Assembly (NCBI RefSeq): GCF_949628265.1
Contig: NC_088790.1
Coordinates: 14,326,545 to 14,390,544, forward strand
Length of the DNA stretch: 64,000 nucleotides
Reading direction: 5' to 3'
From: Cloeon dipterum
Taxonomy: Eukaryota > Arthropoda > Insecta > Ephemeroptera > Baetidae
This document shows, in pieces, positions 25,517 to 38,900 of this stretch. A program made the position numbers and the translations under genes. Each line of letters starts with the position of its first letter. Position 1 is the stretch's first letter. The notes below the pieces were generated by a model. It was given only the letters and a program-made list of their open reading frames with translations, was not told the DNA's origin and made no database searches.

Positions 25517-28500
25517 ATGTCGACGAGATCTCAGCTCACGAAGGACCTCAATGGTGAATATTTGAGGATTTCTGCCTTTATTTTTTTAAATCAAGACGTT
25601 CAACTTGCACCAAGATTCTGAATTGGCAGTTCCAAAGAAGTGCAATATCTGCCAGTCTATTTGTGTAGTATCGACGATCGACGTTGTAATGTGATTTTAT
25701 CGAAAAGAAAGGCAAATTTTTGACAGGAACCACGCCTCCGAATATTTTAAAGGGCTATTATTTTCCTTTGTTATCTTATCCCTCGCCTGTATCTTCACAA
25801 GCCATGCAGGCTAGTTGCAGAATGAGATCATTCAATTCTCTCCATGTCTTCCTTATACATATTATAAGCCGACAGTTTGCTACGTTAAGGTGCAGCTCGC
25901 TCAATACTGTCGCGATGATTCATCCAGTGGTTTTAATCATGCGAACGCCGTTGTTCTGATTGCGCCAACCGCAATAGACAAAAATATTTATATAGCATCC
26001 TTTATTTGGTTCCGACTTTTATGGTTGGGGTTTTTCACTGTGCTTTTGTGTTAGGAAATCAAGCACATTAATTGCGTAGTGCAATATTATAATCATAATT
26101 TTAATTTAACACGCCCTTGCTTTCCTCTTTCTTTTCCTTGATTGCTGCATCAAAATATTTGTTTTAAACAAACGATAAATAAATGTCTTGTTTCAGAGAG
26201 CGTCAAGTCTTTATTGGGTAAAAATATCAAGATCCTTCGGAAAACGCTGGTGAAACTAGAGAAAAATGACAAGAAAACGGAAAATCGAGTCATGGTGAAT
26301 CTCAGTTGGTCTAAATGAAAAACATAAATATACAATGCTATTTTCTCTCTCAGGTATTTTCTCCATGCCGGCTGTTCTTCCTCACAGCCAAGGTGCCAAC
26401 TAGAATTGATTTTCATTTCCACTACTTGGAAATCCAGAAAATCGAGAGCAAGAAGTCAAACCAGTTGGTGCTCAGTGTGATGGGCATAGACCGAACCCTT
26501 GTGCTTTACCCAAGCCAAATCAGCGAGGCCGTCCCAATGAGCAGGGTTGACCCTGATATGGCCGCATGCCTGGAGGTCGACGGCATGCTCAGCACCCTTG
26601 CTTCAGCTCTCCTAGTCATCTATCCAAGTGTTCCAATCACGTAAGTAAAACTTTATTTTTATGATATATGTTCAAAGGGAAAAAGGTTCTAAACTTATGA
26701 AACCAAGAATTCCAGTTCACTGGTTTTTCCCATGTTCACGATACTCATTTTACCGCTGACTCTTTCGACATCCTCTCTTTTCAATAATGTTATTGAGCAA
26801 TCTAAGCAATCTGGGAACATGGGGTAATTTATATTATCTTTAACACACCAGGGTAGACCCTGCTATTTTTATTATTTTTAAACAATATTTTTTTACTGGA
26901 GCTATTTTCCATTTAAACTTTCAGTTTCTTATACTTTAAAATATTCTGACATGTGTGTCATTTTCGCCACTATTCTTTTTATCAATTTAATTGTGTCGGA
27001 AAATGTAACATCTGAAATGAAAGTCAGTCAAATAAAACATTAATGTTGATTTGGGTAGTCCCTGTAGGATTTCAAGGGAACGCTATGGATTTGACGATTT
27101 AGTTGCAGACGAAACTATTTAATTCATGTAGCCACTCTACTGATGTGACCACAGACAATGGTGGAATTTTTCGCAATTCGTTCAATTTTAAGAAAATGGC
27201 TCAAAATTGATTTAAAAGTACAGCTTTTGCTCAAGTCACCTGAAGTTATACTTGTATATATATATATATATATATACATTCTTCAATGAAATAAATCAAT
27301 CCATAGGCCAATTTTGACACTCACGGAAAAATAAAAATTTCTCACAAGGTTTAGTTCCTTACAAGTTTTTTATGGTTAATCGTGAAGCATTAAACAACAC
27401 AACATTCTGAAAACTGATTAAATTTGATATTTCTTTAGATTATTTACATGTTTACAAAAATTTAAATTTTGCATCATTTCTTGTTGTTAGTACCAAAACG
27501 TCCTGGTACCGGTAAAATTGCGCAACTTTCAACAACAAAACGCGAATTTTACTTGTTGCAAGAACAAGTCAACAATCAATTCTGCAATGAAAATTTGGGT
27601 GTTTGTTGAATGTTTCGCAATTTTACCGGGACCAGGACGAAAAATACTTTGTTAACAGTAAATGTAAAAATTAAGTATATTAAAACAATGTAGAATTGTA
27701 TTATTAATTACGAAAATGGAGTTTCATGACCTTTTGGAGTCAGTTCAGCAATGTTTAAAAGATTGATTGGAATCGTTAACAAACCTTTAGCCAATATCCC
27801 GGCAAAAGTCTAGAATTTAGGGACTTTTCCGGAAAAATTACACATTGATAGATTTTCTTGGCAATGTGAGTTGACCTAAAAAATATCACCACAGATGAAT
27901 CATAACTGGCTTTACAATTCCATTTTGAACATTTTACCCCACTAGGATTTTTAACCTTTGGAGCCACAAAACTCGCAGTCCGTCAAATTAAAAAAATACC
28001 CTTTGTGATATCTCTTAACTCGTTGGATACTGCATAATTTCAATCATATTCCAAAAACTACAAATTCTTAGAGCATCCTCTTTAGTTCAAATTCAATGCA
28101 CTTTGGATTTCAATCCGTTCCAAACTCAAATTTTTCCTTGAATGCATACTATCAATTTTTGAATGTTTGATCTTTAGAGCCGGCTGTGGCTTACTCATGA
28201 TATAGAGCACGCTGGATGCTCGATAGCTGAAATTAGATTAAATATAAATATGCAATCAACCAGGAAGTTTTTAATAACTGTTCATTTTCCTGTTTAAAAA
28301 TAATGAATCTATTTGGTGCTCTTAATTGGAAACCATAAATAAACCTTTAAAATGTTTGTGTTGACTGAAAAGGGCTATATGTTTAACTTTCAGGAACATA
28401 ATCAGAAAAATTGAGCTTGTTCCTGAAAAGCGGCTGGAGCAGTTGCTGACCGAGATTTCGCCGGCGGCAACGGGTACTTTTAGCGGAGTTGGACCTTGCT

Positions 28501-31500
28501 GTGGATTTTCCACTCAGTACGCGTGCATGTGCGACTTCCACGGACTGCCCTACAGAGACGAAGTGGCGTGGGTGGGTCACGTTTATTATTGCTATTGATT
28601 AATTGCTTTCAATTGCGCTCATCGCGAGCTGGCCACAAAGGGAAGTATGATTGACAGTACTCTGCAATCGCTCAGCTTGGAGCATTAAAATGGCCAGATG
28701 CGTTGTTGGGTTAAGTTAATAAATTATACCAGCTTGTTCTGGGAAGGATTTGCGCCAGTATTTCACTGAATCGCGAAGTTTCCCACGACGATTCGTTATT
28801 TCTCAGAAGTATATTTTAACGCGTTTCATTCTCAAACCTGCTTGCCTCAGCTTATTAAAACTCGCCTAAATGTGAGAAACTGTGGGAAGTTTCCGTGTGC
28901 TGGTATCTGAAAGTGCGGCTTTTACGATTCCATTTTAATAAACAATTAAAATGAAAGGGCTGCATTGAATTAAACGAAATGCTCTGGCCTCGATTCAAAT
29001 TTATTTAATAATTTCAGGACATTGACACTATTTACCTTTCGCACAACTCAAAGGAGCTGAGTTTGAAGGATTTTGAGCATTTGGATCAAAGGTGTTATTT
29101 TCATTTCTATATATTATATGAAATTTACATCCATGTAATTTATACAGAGATTTGGTTCCGATTGTGAGCGCCCTGGAACACAATACGTGGTTTACAAAAT
29201 TAAGAGCGGGTCACATCCGACTGTCGCATGAAGCCCTGGACCGAATCCTACAGGTGATCAGAAGATCTCTTAGCTTAGAAGAGCTTTACCTGGACAATTT
29301 GGGCTTGAGAGGGTAAAGTGATATTTTTTACGACTTTATGAACTATCGTAACTTGTATAATATTCTTCTTCAGGGACTTTGCACACAAGTTGTCTCTGTC
29401 GTTACTTGCCAATCCGCACAGTCACCTGCACTCCCTGGACTTGTCAAACAATTTGATTGAGGACAAAGGCATCGGTCATCTAAGTCACGTTTTCGGAAGG
29501 CTTCCAACCGGCTTGGTGAAGCTCAACTTTTCCTCATGTGGGCTCTCTTGCAAAGGAGTTAACCAGCTGTCGCACGCTCTTCTGTCCAATCCAAACATGT
29601 TCTCTACCTTAGCACACCTTGACCTGTCAGGAAATAGTCTCAAAGATGACCTCAATGTGAGTAACAAAATGATTGAAGACCGGAATTTTATTTAAATTTC
29701 CTTCATTTCAGAATCTGTGCAACTTTTTAGCCCAACCAAACTGCATTGCACACTTAGACGTGTCTGGCACAGATGCAACACTGGAGCATGTCAGTATATT
29801 GATCTATTTTCTTTTTTATTCTATGAGATCCAATTCTTATTTTAGTTGTTTGGGGCACTCTTGCGAGGATGCACAACTCATCTCACCAATCTGAACGTCT
29901 CAAAAAATAAATTCGCCTCAAAGAAAGGCAAGGAGGTGCCTCCTTCCTTCAAGCAGTTTTTCACTAGCTCCCTCAACCTCAAATTTCTCAATTTCTCCGG
30001 CTGCTGTTTGCCCCTTGACGCTCTTAAGTGAGTTTGATTCTGTGTTTAAAAAATGAAACTTTATTGAAATTAATCAACAGAAACCTCCTGTTGGGCCTTG
30101 CGTGCAATGAATCAACTGAAGGACTCGCCCTGGACCTTAGCAACAACAACCTGAGTGCGTCAGGTGCCCATGTGATAGAGTCTTGCATACATGGCGTCAG
30201 ATGCCTTGGCCAGTTGGATCTCAATGAAAACAGTAACGGCAGAGTAAAAACTTATAGCTATCAATTAAAAATTTGATTTTTAGATTTTGATGTCGAGCTT
30301 GCTACAATGATAACAGCTATTGGGAAAAACAAATCCTTGAAGCACCTGAACCTTGGGCGAAATTTGGCTAACATGAAACAAAAGCACGTTGTGGTCATAA
30401 TGGAGGCCTTGGTGCAAATGATTCAAGAAGACGACTGTATATTGCAGTCCCTCTCCCTCGCTGACAGTAAGCTGAAAACGGACATTTTCAGTCTGATTAA
30501 CGCGCTGGGCAGCAACCAGTGTTTGCAGAGTATCGACATCAGGTGAACTCTTTTACTCCGCATGTCCTATTTTTTACTAAGGCGCCTCTCCTTACAGCGG
30601 CAACATGATGGGCGATGCTGGTGCCCGCTTGCTGGCGAAAGCCCTGCAAATCAACACCAAGCTGAAAAACATGGTATTCGACAGGAACAACATCACCTTG
30701 CAGGGCTACAGCGACATTGCTTACGCCTTGGAAAGGTTGAGCAATGGGTTTAAGTCATGGCTGTTGCTACTGACCGATTGTTTTCTTGGCACAGCAACTT
30801 CACGTTGAGGTACATGCCTTTCCCTGTGTTCGATGTGCAGCATTGCATGAAGGCCTCAGCTGAGAGGACTGATTTGATCATGAGACGCATCCAGGAGCTG
30901 ATTCACAGGAACGTGACGCCAAAGAGGCAATACCACAGCCAAGCGCTCCGCCTGCAGCAGGTAATTAACCCGAGAGAATGTGTAATTTTCACGTTCATTT
31001 CTGTTCTGTGCTAAATGTCCAATCCATTCAGAGAATGGTGAGTGTAAGTGAATTCTGATGCAGAGAAATGCAAGTGCACTGACGATGGGCTAATTTTTTA
31101 GGGCTTCCTGCTAACTTCAACCCAGCAGATGGTTGACCGCCTTGTTCTCCAAACTCAAGACTCGATTGCGGTGCTGAGCCAGGTGCCAGCTGAGAATAAT
31201 GAACTACTTGAAGAGACCCAAGGCCTTATCAGTGATGCTGAAAATGTTAAACAAGTGAGTTCACAAACACAGAGATATCATCTAGACCAATAAGAAAAAC
31301 TAGGACAGTTTCAGATGGTTTTTATATTTTTCGTAAGGCATAAAATTGCATTATACTGTTCTTGGAATGATTTAAGTTGAGATAAAAGTCAACCGTCTCA
31401 ATTTCTCTGTCATTAGAAACTGGGTTTCAAACGATTCGGTGCACTTTTTTCCTTTGTTATCAGTATTTCGCCAGGCATCATTTGCACTTCAGTTTAATTT

Positions 31501-34275
31501 TATTTTAATGATCTAGTTATTTGCTCATGTCCTTATGGTAAGTCAGAAAATTCTAACCAAATTAAGGGCATGAATAATATTCTCAAATTTGTAAGACAAG
31601 TAACCATATAAAGTGGCAGAATTTATTCGCCTATAACTTCTAATTTATGATTTCTGCTTGGAAAAATCGTTTATTTTTTCCTTGGGTTTTTTGCTCAAGA
31701 TATTGGTTATTAAATAACTGGTAATAAATCACACATTAATGGCAATCGCGTAACTATGAACTGTTCTGGAAATTCCAGCTTCTGCATCGTTTGAATGAGG
31801 TTGCGCTGAAGGGTGATGAGGATGACTTGAATGGAACAGGCCCTATCGACATCAAGCTTCAGCAAAGTGCCATAGAACTTCACTCAACTTGCGCAGCCTT
31901 TATCCAAAGAACAATAGAGAATATGATGACCTGTGCCATAAGAGAGGTGTGATATCCATTCCTGATCAAATGGTTGCTTTCTAACCTTTTTTGGGTAGTG
32001 TCCACATGTTTTGGAAGACAGCCAAACGCAGCAGGACATTGCGAAAATCTGCAGAGCCAAATCTACAATGCCAATCGAGTTTGTAAACAATACTATTGTT
32101 GAGCAAGCTGGAACAGAGATCATAAATAAGATCAAGTAATTTGGATGATTTTTAAATGTTTACTCAGAACTGATTTTGGTCTTAATTGCAGGGAGTTGAA
32201 TCTGATGACCGCTGCACACCTGTCAGACAAAATCACAGATGAGGTCATCGAGTGTCTTTCAAGAAGTCACAAGGCTATTGTAAATATTTGCTTCATGCCA
32301 AAATCATGCGCTCTGAACATATTCGTGTTTGAAGGTTGGAGATTCCAGAGCAAGCATCAGAAAACGATCATCAACCCCAGATGTTCTGAGGACGAGGTCA
32401 AGACTTAGTTCAGATGCCCTAAAAAGCGAAGCTGGTGGGATGTCGCCAACTGATTGCAGCCTACCCAATTCCACAGATCAGTCTCCAATGGTGAGTACCA
32501 ATTTTTGCCTAGAAAAATAGCTTCCTTGTTAAAATTACTGCTAACATTGAATTATTTAAATGTTTGTATTTACCATTGCTTTCCTCTGGACAGTTGGAAT
32601 ATTTAAACCTTGTAAGTAATGGATAGTTAGCTTTTTGTTGCTTTCTTTTCGCGTTGAAATCTTCAAGATTAACTTTTGTGGTTCCCATTTTATTTCCTTA
32701 AAGGCTACCCCGCACATGTCCTCAAAGCGCAAAAGTTTGTACGGACGCAAACTACGACCACAATCTGTTGTCGATTCTTCTGAAGGACTCTCGGCTGATG
32801 ATATACCAGACCTCCTTCCAAAATCAGCTGAAGGTGATTTAATGAGCATAAAAATTATTTCTAACAAAAAAGTTAAATTTTTCCTATCAATTTACAGAGT
32901 CACAAGATAGCGTGTCTGACCTGCCAGCAGGTGGGTCTGGCCAGGTTTTAATGCATCTAGTCAAGACTCGTCCGAAGAGGGCCAAAACCAGAGCTCCAAC
33001 CAGGCCCATGCTGCGTGGAAGCACCTCCGACACGGAACAGTCATCATCCAAGGACTCTTCGGCTATTGCCGAGGGGCTTGACTCCTTTTTTGTAAAGCCA
33101 AGTCCAGCTCCTAGTATTAGGTGCGCATGTTCTTTAATTCGCATTGAATTATTCAATTATTTAAATTCCTAAAGCTATCCTAAAATGAAAACACTGAATT
33201 TCTATTTCCTTTTTGACAAGATATTGGTTTGTTTGAGAAACTATTCAAAGAGGCAATTTTATAAACTAATACAGCACAAATATTTAGCTAGAATTTTGAG
33301 TTTTAGAAATTAATCCATTTGATATTTTACTCTTCACGATTTGAACTGCTTTTAGTGATAAATTAGCCTTTCTTAAAATGGGTCTAGTATTTCGTGTTTT
33401 AAATACAACTTCATGATTCCAATATTTTCGCCTATTACAGTTCCTCTCTCATGAATGCACCGAGATCACAGTCAAGTGATAACTTGAGGAAAGCGTCCCC
33501 GCTGCCAATCCTAAAAGGGGACAAAAGTCAGAAACCGCCTGCGTCTCCGCTGCTCAACTCTGAAGCAGAGGAGAGCGCTTCACCGTCGCCTGTCCCTGAC
33601 CACACGAAGCAGACTGTGCTAAGTACAAAAAGTGAAATGCCATCGCCATCAAACACGGCTAAAGGTGAATGCCAGACTTTTTATAAAGTTATGAGGGACT
33701 GATGATTCTTTTTAAGGGTCAAGCAAAATTAAAGATGGAATTAGAAAACCGCCGCCAATAGCACCAAAACCAAGACCGTGGTCTATGTTCACTGGAGACA
33801 AAGTTTCAGGTAAGCACTGGCTCTCACGTGAATGTATATTACGTACTAAATGAACATAGAATTTTAATTTGGCATTAAATTAAAAATGAAGAAAACCTGC
33901 AAGAAAATTAAATAAGGAGCATTAAGCTCTGTTTCTAAATTTAAAATAGACTTGACTCTTTCTCTTTGATCTTATGCATGTCTGCCCTTATTCTAAAGCA
34001 ATTTTTTATTCTATTTATCACACTTTAGGCGAGCTTTCACTTGTAAGTGACGGCGGCTCAAGCTCCACCACGTCGGACGCCAACACTCCTGACTCGGTGG
34101 ACGCTCTGGACGAATCTACCGACTCTGGATTGGTGATTGACTCGTCGGAGGCTGAAAAGCAGGAAGCCAAGGAAGAGGCTGCCAAGTAAGAACATTCCAA
34201 GCACGAACGAACTCCTTATCAACTCTCTTTGAAATTTTGACTCGCAACTTTAGGCGCCAATCGAACAAATTGTGA
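25517..34275 (+). CDS. CARMIL: CARMIL (capping protein, Arp2/3, myosin-I linker)
   Basis: Large leucine-rich protein that binds and uncaps actin capping protein at the cell cortex. Twenty-five exons, about 1221 residues: 25517-25553, 26197-26294, 26354-26640, 28394-28571, 29018-29091, 29148-29312, 29374-29656, 29712-29789, 29846-30027, 30081-30232, 30284-30542, 30598-30735, 30795-30960, 31102-31254, 31779-31946, 31999-32135, 32192-32279, 32335-32490, 32594-32611, 32704-32833, 32898-33120, 33441-33664, 33717-33809, 34029-34185, 34254-34275. The order is an N-terminal PH domain, 16-plus leucine-rich repeats (blocks [12 protein letters not shown] and [11 protein letters not shown] match vertebrate CARMIL1), a helical dimerisation region, and the capping-protein-binding region. 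Its CPI motif runs L1000 to P1016 with HLVKTRPK (the usual Thr is Val). A CSI-like FFVK is near 1046. A Pro-rich [12 protein letters not shown] and an acidic Ser-rich tail follow. All phases agree. The long intron 26641-28393 holds a TIR element. Confidence 0.93.
27255..27276. repeat. (TA)n microsatellite
   Basis: Eleven TA dinucleotides within a CARMIL intron. Confidence 0.95.
27499..27639. mobile_element. Short TIR element, copy B (MITE-like)
   Basis: A 141-bp unit in a CARMIL intron with about 24-bp terminal inverted repeats: left end CGTCCTGGTACCGGTAAAAT, right end CAATTTTACCGGGACCAGGA then CG. It is homologous to the unit at 8227-8380 in the same orientation and is better preserved at its left end. 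It has no coding capacity. No clear target-site duplication is visible; A-rich sequence flanks the right end. Confidence 0.82.
32594..32611 (+). other. 18-nt CARMIL microexon
   Basis: A six-codon exon, LEYLNL, flanked by GGACAG and GTAAGT. It is in phase 0 and matches the human CARMIL1 stretch LEDLDT that precedes the Lys/Arg block (KSKRKS there, SSKRKS here), so it is a genuine coding exon. It is already included in the CARMIL model. Confidence 0.85.
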
Positions 34276-35945
34276 ATTACGTTCGCACTCTTATCAGCAT
34301 TTAAATACCGCCGGGCAGCCACCGACAGTTGCCCCTCATCAATATTATATTGTCCAAATGAAAGTTGGTGCATAGACTGCGGTAGGAACATTCCAGTTTT
34401 TAGCACTGGTCGGGTGCCAAAAGACACACTTCTTCTCACTCCCCCGCCTTCTAAGCAGTACTTCCGTTTTACTAAACTGTTGAATGTCCATTATGCAACG
34501 TTCGAGTGCTCCCTACCAAGTGATTCATTTTTGCAACGTTATTTTTTTGCTGCACCATATTTTACTGTTTACAATTCCGTTAGTCAGGGTTTTCGGGATA
34601 TATTTGTGACCAGAAAAAAATGTTTCTAGTGTTTATTTTAGTAAAAATTAGAATTTAAGGCCTAGAAGTTATTTCAGCTAGTTGGTAAGCATGACAGCGC
34701 AGAATATTTTCTTATTTGAGCAGTAATCTGGTCCATACATCGCCCAAAACCTTGGTTTCTTTGGGTATTATCAAATTTTGTTTTGGATTTTATTGACTGA
34801 CTTGAGTTTGCAGTTTTATCCCTAGCGATTCAGTGTTATCATGACGGGACATGATGAGCAATCCCTTGCAAAATGCCAAATTTGACCATGCTCAACCTTG
34901 AAAACAATTTTCTTTTTTACTGTGATGTAATTTTAAGTGCACGAATAATCGAGTTGTTCGTAAACGTATTCCTTTGTCAGCCTGCCACTCTCAAACATTT
35001 GTTTCTCCTCGGCCTGATAATTACTTGTCTGGCAATCAATTTTTATTTGTTGCCCTACCGTCCTTGAGTTCAGCCGTGTTAGGCTGTTGACAGTTAATTT
35101 GTTCCTCACTGAGCGAGGAACCAGATTTGAGAATGGCTTTTACGGAGTTCCCTTGAAGAACAAGTCAGTAATTTTGTAAATCTCATGACGTGCATTTCAA
35201 ACACAAAGCGTGCATTTAGAACTTGATTGAAAGTTGCAATTTACTCATATTTGTGAATCGGACCTCCTTTACTTGACATACTTAATTAAACAATTTAAAT
35301 GGGACACGTGTATAAAATAACTTGAAAGCGTTACATGCTCATCCGCTTTTGCTAACTAAGACAGTATAAATATACAATTATATATTCTTCCCGAGAGAAC
35401 TTGGGCTTGAATGCTTCAAATTTGTATGAACATGTGTTGTGTCGGCAAGAAATTCATATATTATGGAAGTACGGTGTTTCAACTTACCACCAGTCTGTCC
35501 CCCTCGAAACAGAAAATCCTAAAAACTTCCCCGAAACGATGATAAATATTTAGGAAATACGCAGGATTAAGGGAAATGAAACCACACACACTAGATTTTC
35601 AAACAATTAACACAAGGTGGATAACCATGTGGAAATGAGTATTAATCTTGTAAGTAAATCAATTATTCATGCGCAGATATAATACTATGGAATTATAGAG
35701 TTGTACGCAATAAACATGAACTCATTGATATTTGCATTGTACTCGGCGGCTTTTTATTCTTCATTACATTCACCGATGGCTGACTGAATTTAAGACTAAT
35801 TTTTACAAATGCATCGTTATTGCTTCATTGGGGGCCCTGGTGTTTTTCGACGCGGCAGGATGGTCTGGGCTGAGAACCGGGCTCGTCGCTTTCGCCCACC
35901 TCTGTGAAGTGCAAACCCGAATTAAACCACCGTTCTCGGTTCTAA
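34276..35945. other. Convergent 3' region between CARMIL and SLC6 gene
   Basis: A+T-rich noncoding DNA that should hold both 3' UTRs. A plus-strand AATAAA at 35709-35714 and a minus-strand AATAAA at 35753-35758 lie within 50 bp of each other; the latter is about 190 bp past the SLC6 stop and is a good candidate. No coding signal was seen. Confidence 0.5.
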
Positions 35946-38900
35946 TTAAACTTTACTCGCCTGTCGCAACGTGCCCGGTCTGTTGTAAAGGTCCCAAATG
36001 AAGTAACCGGGAATGATACTCATCGGCACCAGCGCCAGAGTCCAGCCGAAGGCCTGCGCCCACAGCGGATACGTGTACGTCCGGTTGTACGTGAGTGGCG
36101 TGTACGAGTAAATCGAGAAGATCAAAATTCCCTGAAAGCTTCATTCTTACACAAAGAAAAATCAATTTATGTTTATATTCGGTACCATCGTGACTATGGG
36201 GGTGAAAGTCAGCCAGCAAATTTTCAGCCACGGGTTCAGCCTGTACCCGATCATGGTGGTGATGTTGTTGTAGAATTTGTTAACACCATAAAAGTAGGCG
36301 ATGGCGATGCTTTCGAAAAAGCAAAACCACAGAAGCACCATGCCGCTGGCACCGTAGTAGTCAAAAACTTGGAAGACGTACATTCCACCCTGAAAATTAC
36401 AGCAAACTTTTAAGTTCAGAAAAATCGGAGGTGTCTCTGAATAAGCACTATTATTAAATTCATTTCCTTACGAGTTAATGGTATTTTTCTGAAATTTTTG
36501 TCTTGTCTTGGTACCGTTTGTCAGGGGTTTACCTGACGAGATAACGATCAAGATCTCGCCGGTGCCTCCACTTGTCAGCAACGTCGGGCAGGGGCCGCCG
36601 AGGGTGTGCAAGTGGTCAGTACCCTACCATGACGTCTTGGGTCTCTTTCTCCGTTTTATTTTTTTTAATTAGCATAACTCAGGTAATGATAATTTCTTTT
36701 CCAATTTGTCATTTTCTAATAGGCTTGAGCATTGGGCATTTTCTACCTCTTTTGACCTCAAAGGCGGCCATGCTCCTAGTATAGCAATCATGGAACAAAA
36801 TATTCTGCGTTTTAATTTTTTTGATTAAAATGTGATACAAAATTTAATTCAAAAATAGGTAAATTGTCCGAAAATATATGGAAAAAAGCTATGAATGTAA
36901 TTATTACAACTATGGATGGATGTCTTGCCAAAACAATTGCTCAATGAGACAGCTCGTTAACGGTTTCCATTTCTATGAAATTGATTGCTACGGGTAGATT
37001 TAAAACTATTAACTTTTATTTGATTTGCCAGTCGAAATTTTCCCCCTTTTGATGAAAAATATCATACCGTAATGAACATTTTGTAAAGTTAAAAATAATC
37101 GACGAGAAAAAGCAAAAATATTCTAATAGGGAAAATAAGGGTTGAAATTTTACCATTAATTTTTGTCCAGATCAATTTAAGCTTCTTTTAATTTAAACAA
37201 TTAAATGAAACTCACCTGAGTGACCATGAAAAGTCCAATGGCAAAGCTGAACACGGTGACCGCCAAAATGAACAGCTCCCTCCTGTAACCTTTGCGCAGA
37301 TAGCCTGGGAAAAGGTCAACAACGGCCGTGATGAACCCTTCGACTCCTACAAATTGCGAGTCAAGACCCATTAGCAGAATCATAAAGAAGAAGAGCACGG
37401 CCCAGACAGGCGCCCAAGGCATCTGCGACACGGCTTTTGGATAGGCTATGAACACGAGTCCTGGTCCTGAAAATGGAAAAATGAGCTTTCCCGCAGTTAT
37501 TTTTCGAGGAAGGGTCACTCACCTGACTCTGCGACCGTCTCGATTGGCACACCTTGCTCCTTGGCCATGAAACCCAACACGCTGAATATGGCAAAGCCCG
37601 AGTACAGGCTGGTGCAGCTGTTGGTGGCCGAGATAAAAATGCAGTCTCTTACAAAATTGTTGTGGAACTTGTTGTACGAGCCCAACGCGGTCATACAGCC
37701 CAAAGCGATCGCGTAGGAAAAGAAAATTTGGGTCCCAGCGTCGATCCAAACCTGGGACAGAATCGAATCAACTCTCCTATTCACTTGCTCGAAATCCGTA
37801 CCTGAGCCTCTGTGAGTTTGTTGAAATCAGGCTTTAGGTAGAAAATGATACCTTCGAGTGCCCCGTCGAGAGTGACCCCTCTGATCAGCAGTGCAGTGAG
37901 CATCACGTACGGGAAAGTGGCTGAATTGTGTGCAGATTCAAATTATTCGCAACTAAACGAATTGGTAGTTTCAATCGAGTGACGTACTCACTCCAGCCTA
38001 CCAGTGAAGTAGACCACTTTTCCGGACGATTTGATGCCCTTCCACACACAAAAGTAGACGAGCACCCACGCGACGAAAAGGGAAGCGACCAGCTCCCATT
38101 GCAATCCGCCAACTTGCTCTATGCCTCCACTCAGACCGAGCACTTTATTTCTGTAAAGAAAATATCAATTGAAGGTAGACCAACATGGCATTAAATTATC
38201 AAATCAGGGCAATTTTTCTTCATTACTAAAATATGGCTTTTAACTCAGAAAAATTTTAGTCTGATTCATTCTGAAGGCAAATATTTTGTATTCATTCGAT
38301 TGATCTCTATTAATCTTTAATTTATACTCTTGAGACGTTTTCCACAAATTTGGCTCCTCAGATCGTGTTAGATTTATCTAATATTAAACACCAACGACAA
38401 AAAAGTCAAAGAAAAAAGATCACTTAAAAAAAGCAATTGAAACACAAATATCATAAATTTTGAAGTGACAATATTGAATGACAAAAATATTGGTTTATAA
38501 TATCGTCGAATATTTACTTAACATTACTGTCACAATAAATATTTGTCTAATTTAGGGAATAGCAGCTTTCCTCAGATACATCTCTATCTCTTTAAACTGT
38601 ACACCGTCGGTGTTTATATTTAATACACCTTATTATCTAATCTTTTTTTGGCTCATCAATTAAATTTCAACCTCACTTGACCTTTTTTGTGAAAAAAAAA
38701 CATTCATAAGTTCATCGTCTAAAATATATTTTTTCAAAGAAAATCGGAAATAAATCATTATATTTTTTATGCACATTATTTAATACTTTTTTGCGGCGTT
38801 GGGAATGTTTGTTTGAGAAAAATAATATGCTGAATAGTTCGAGCAGACAATAGCGGTTAGTGTAAAGAAAATTTGCTTACTCCCAATACTCAATGACGGC

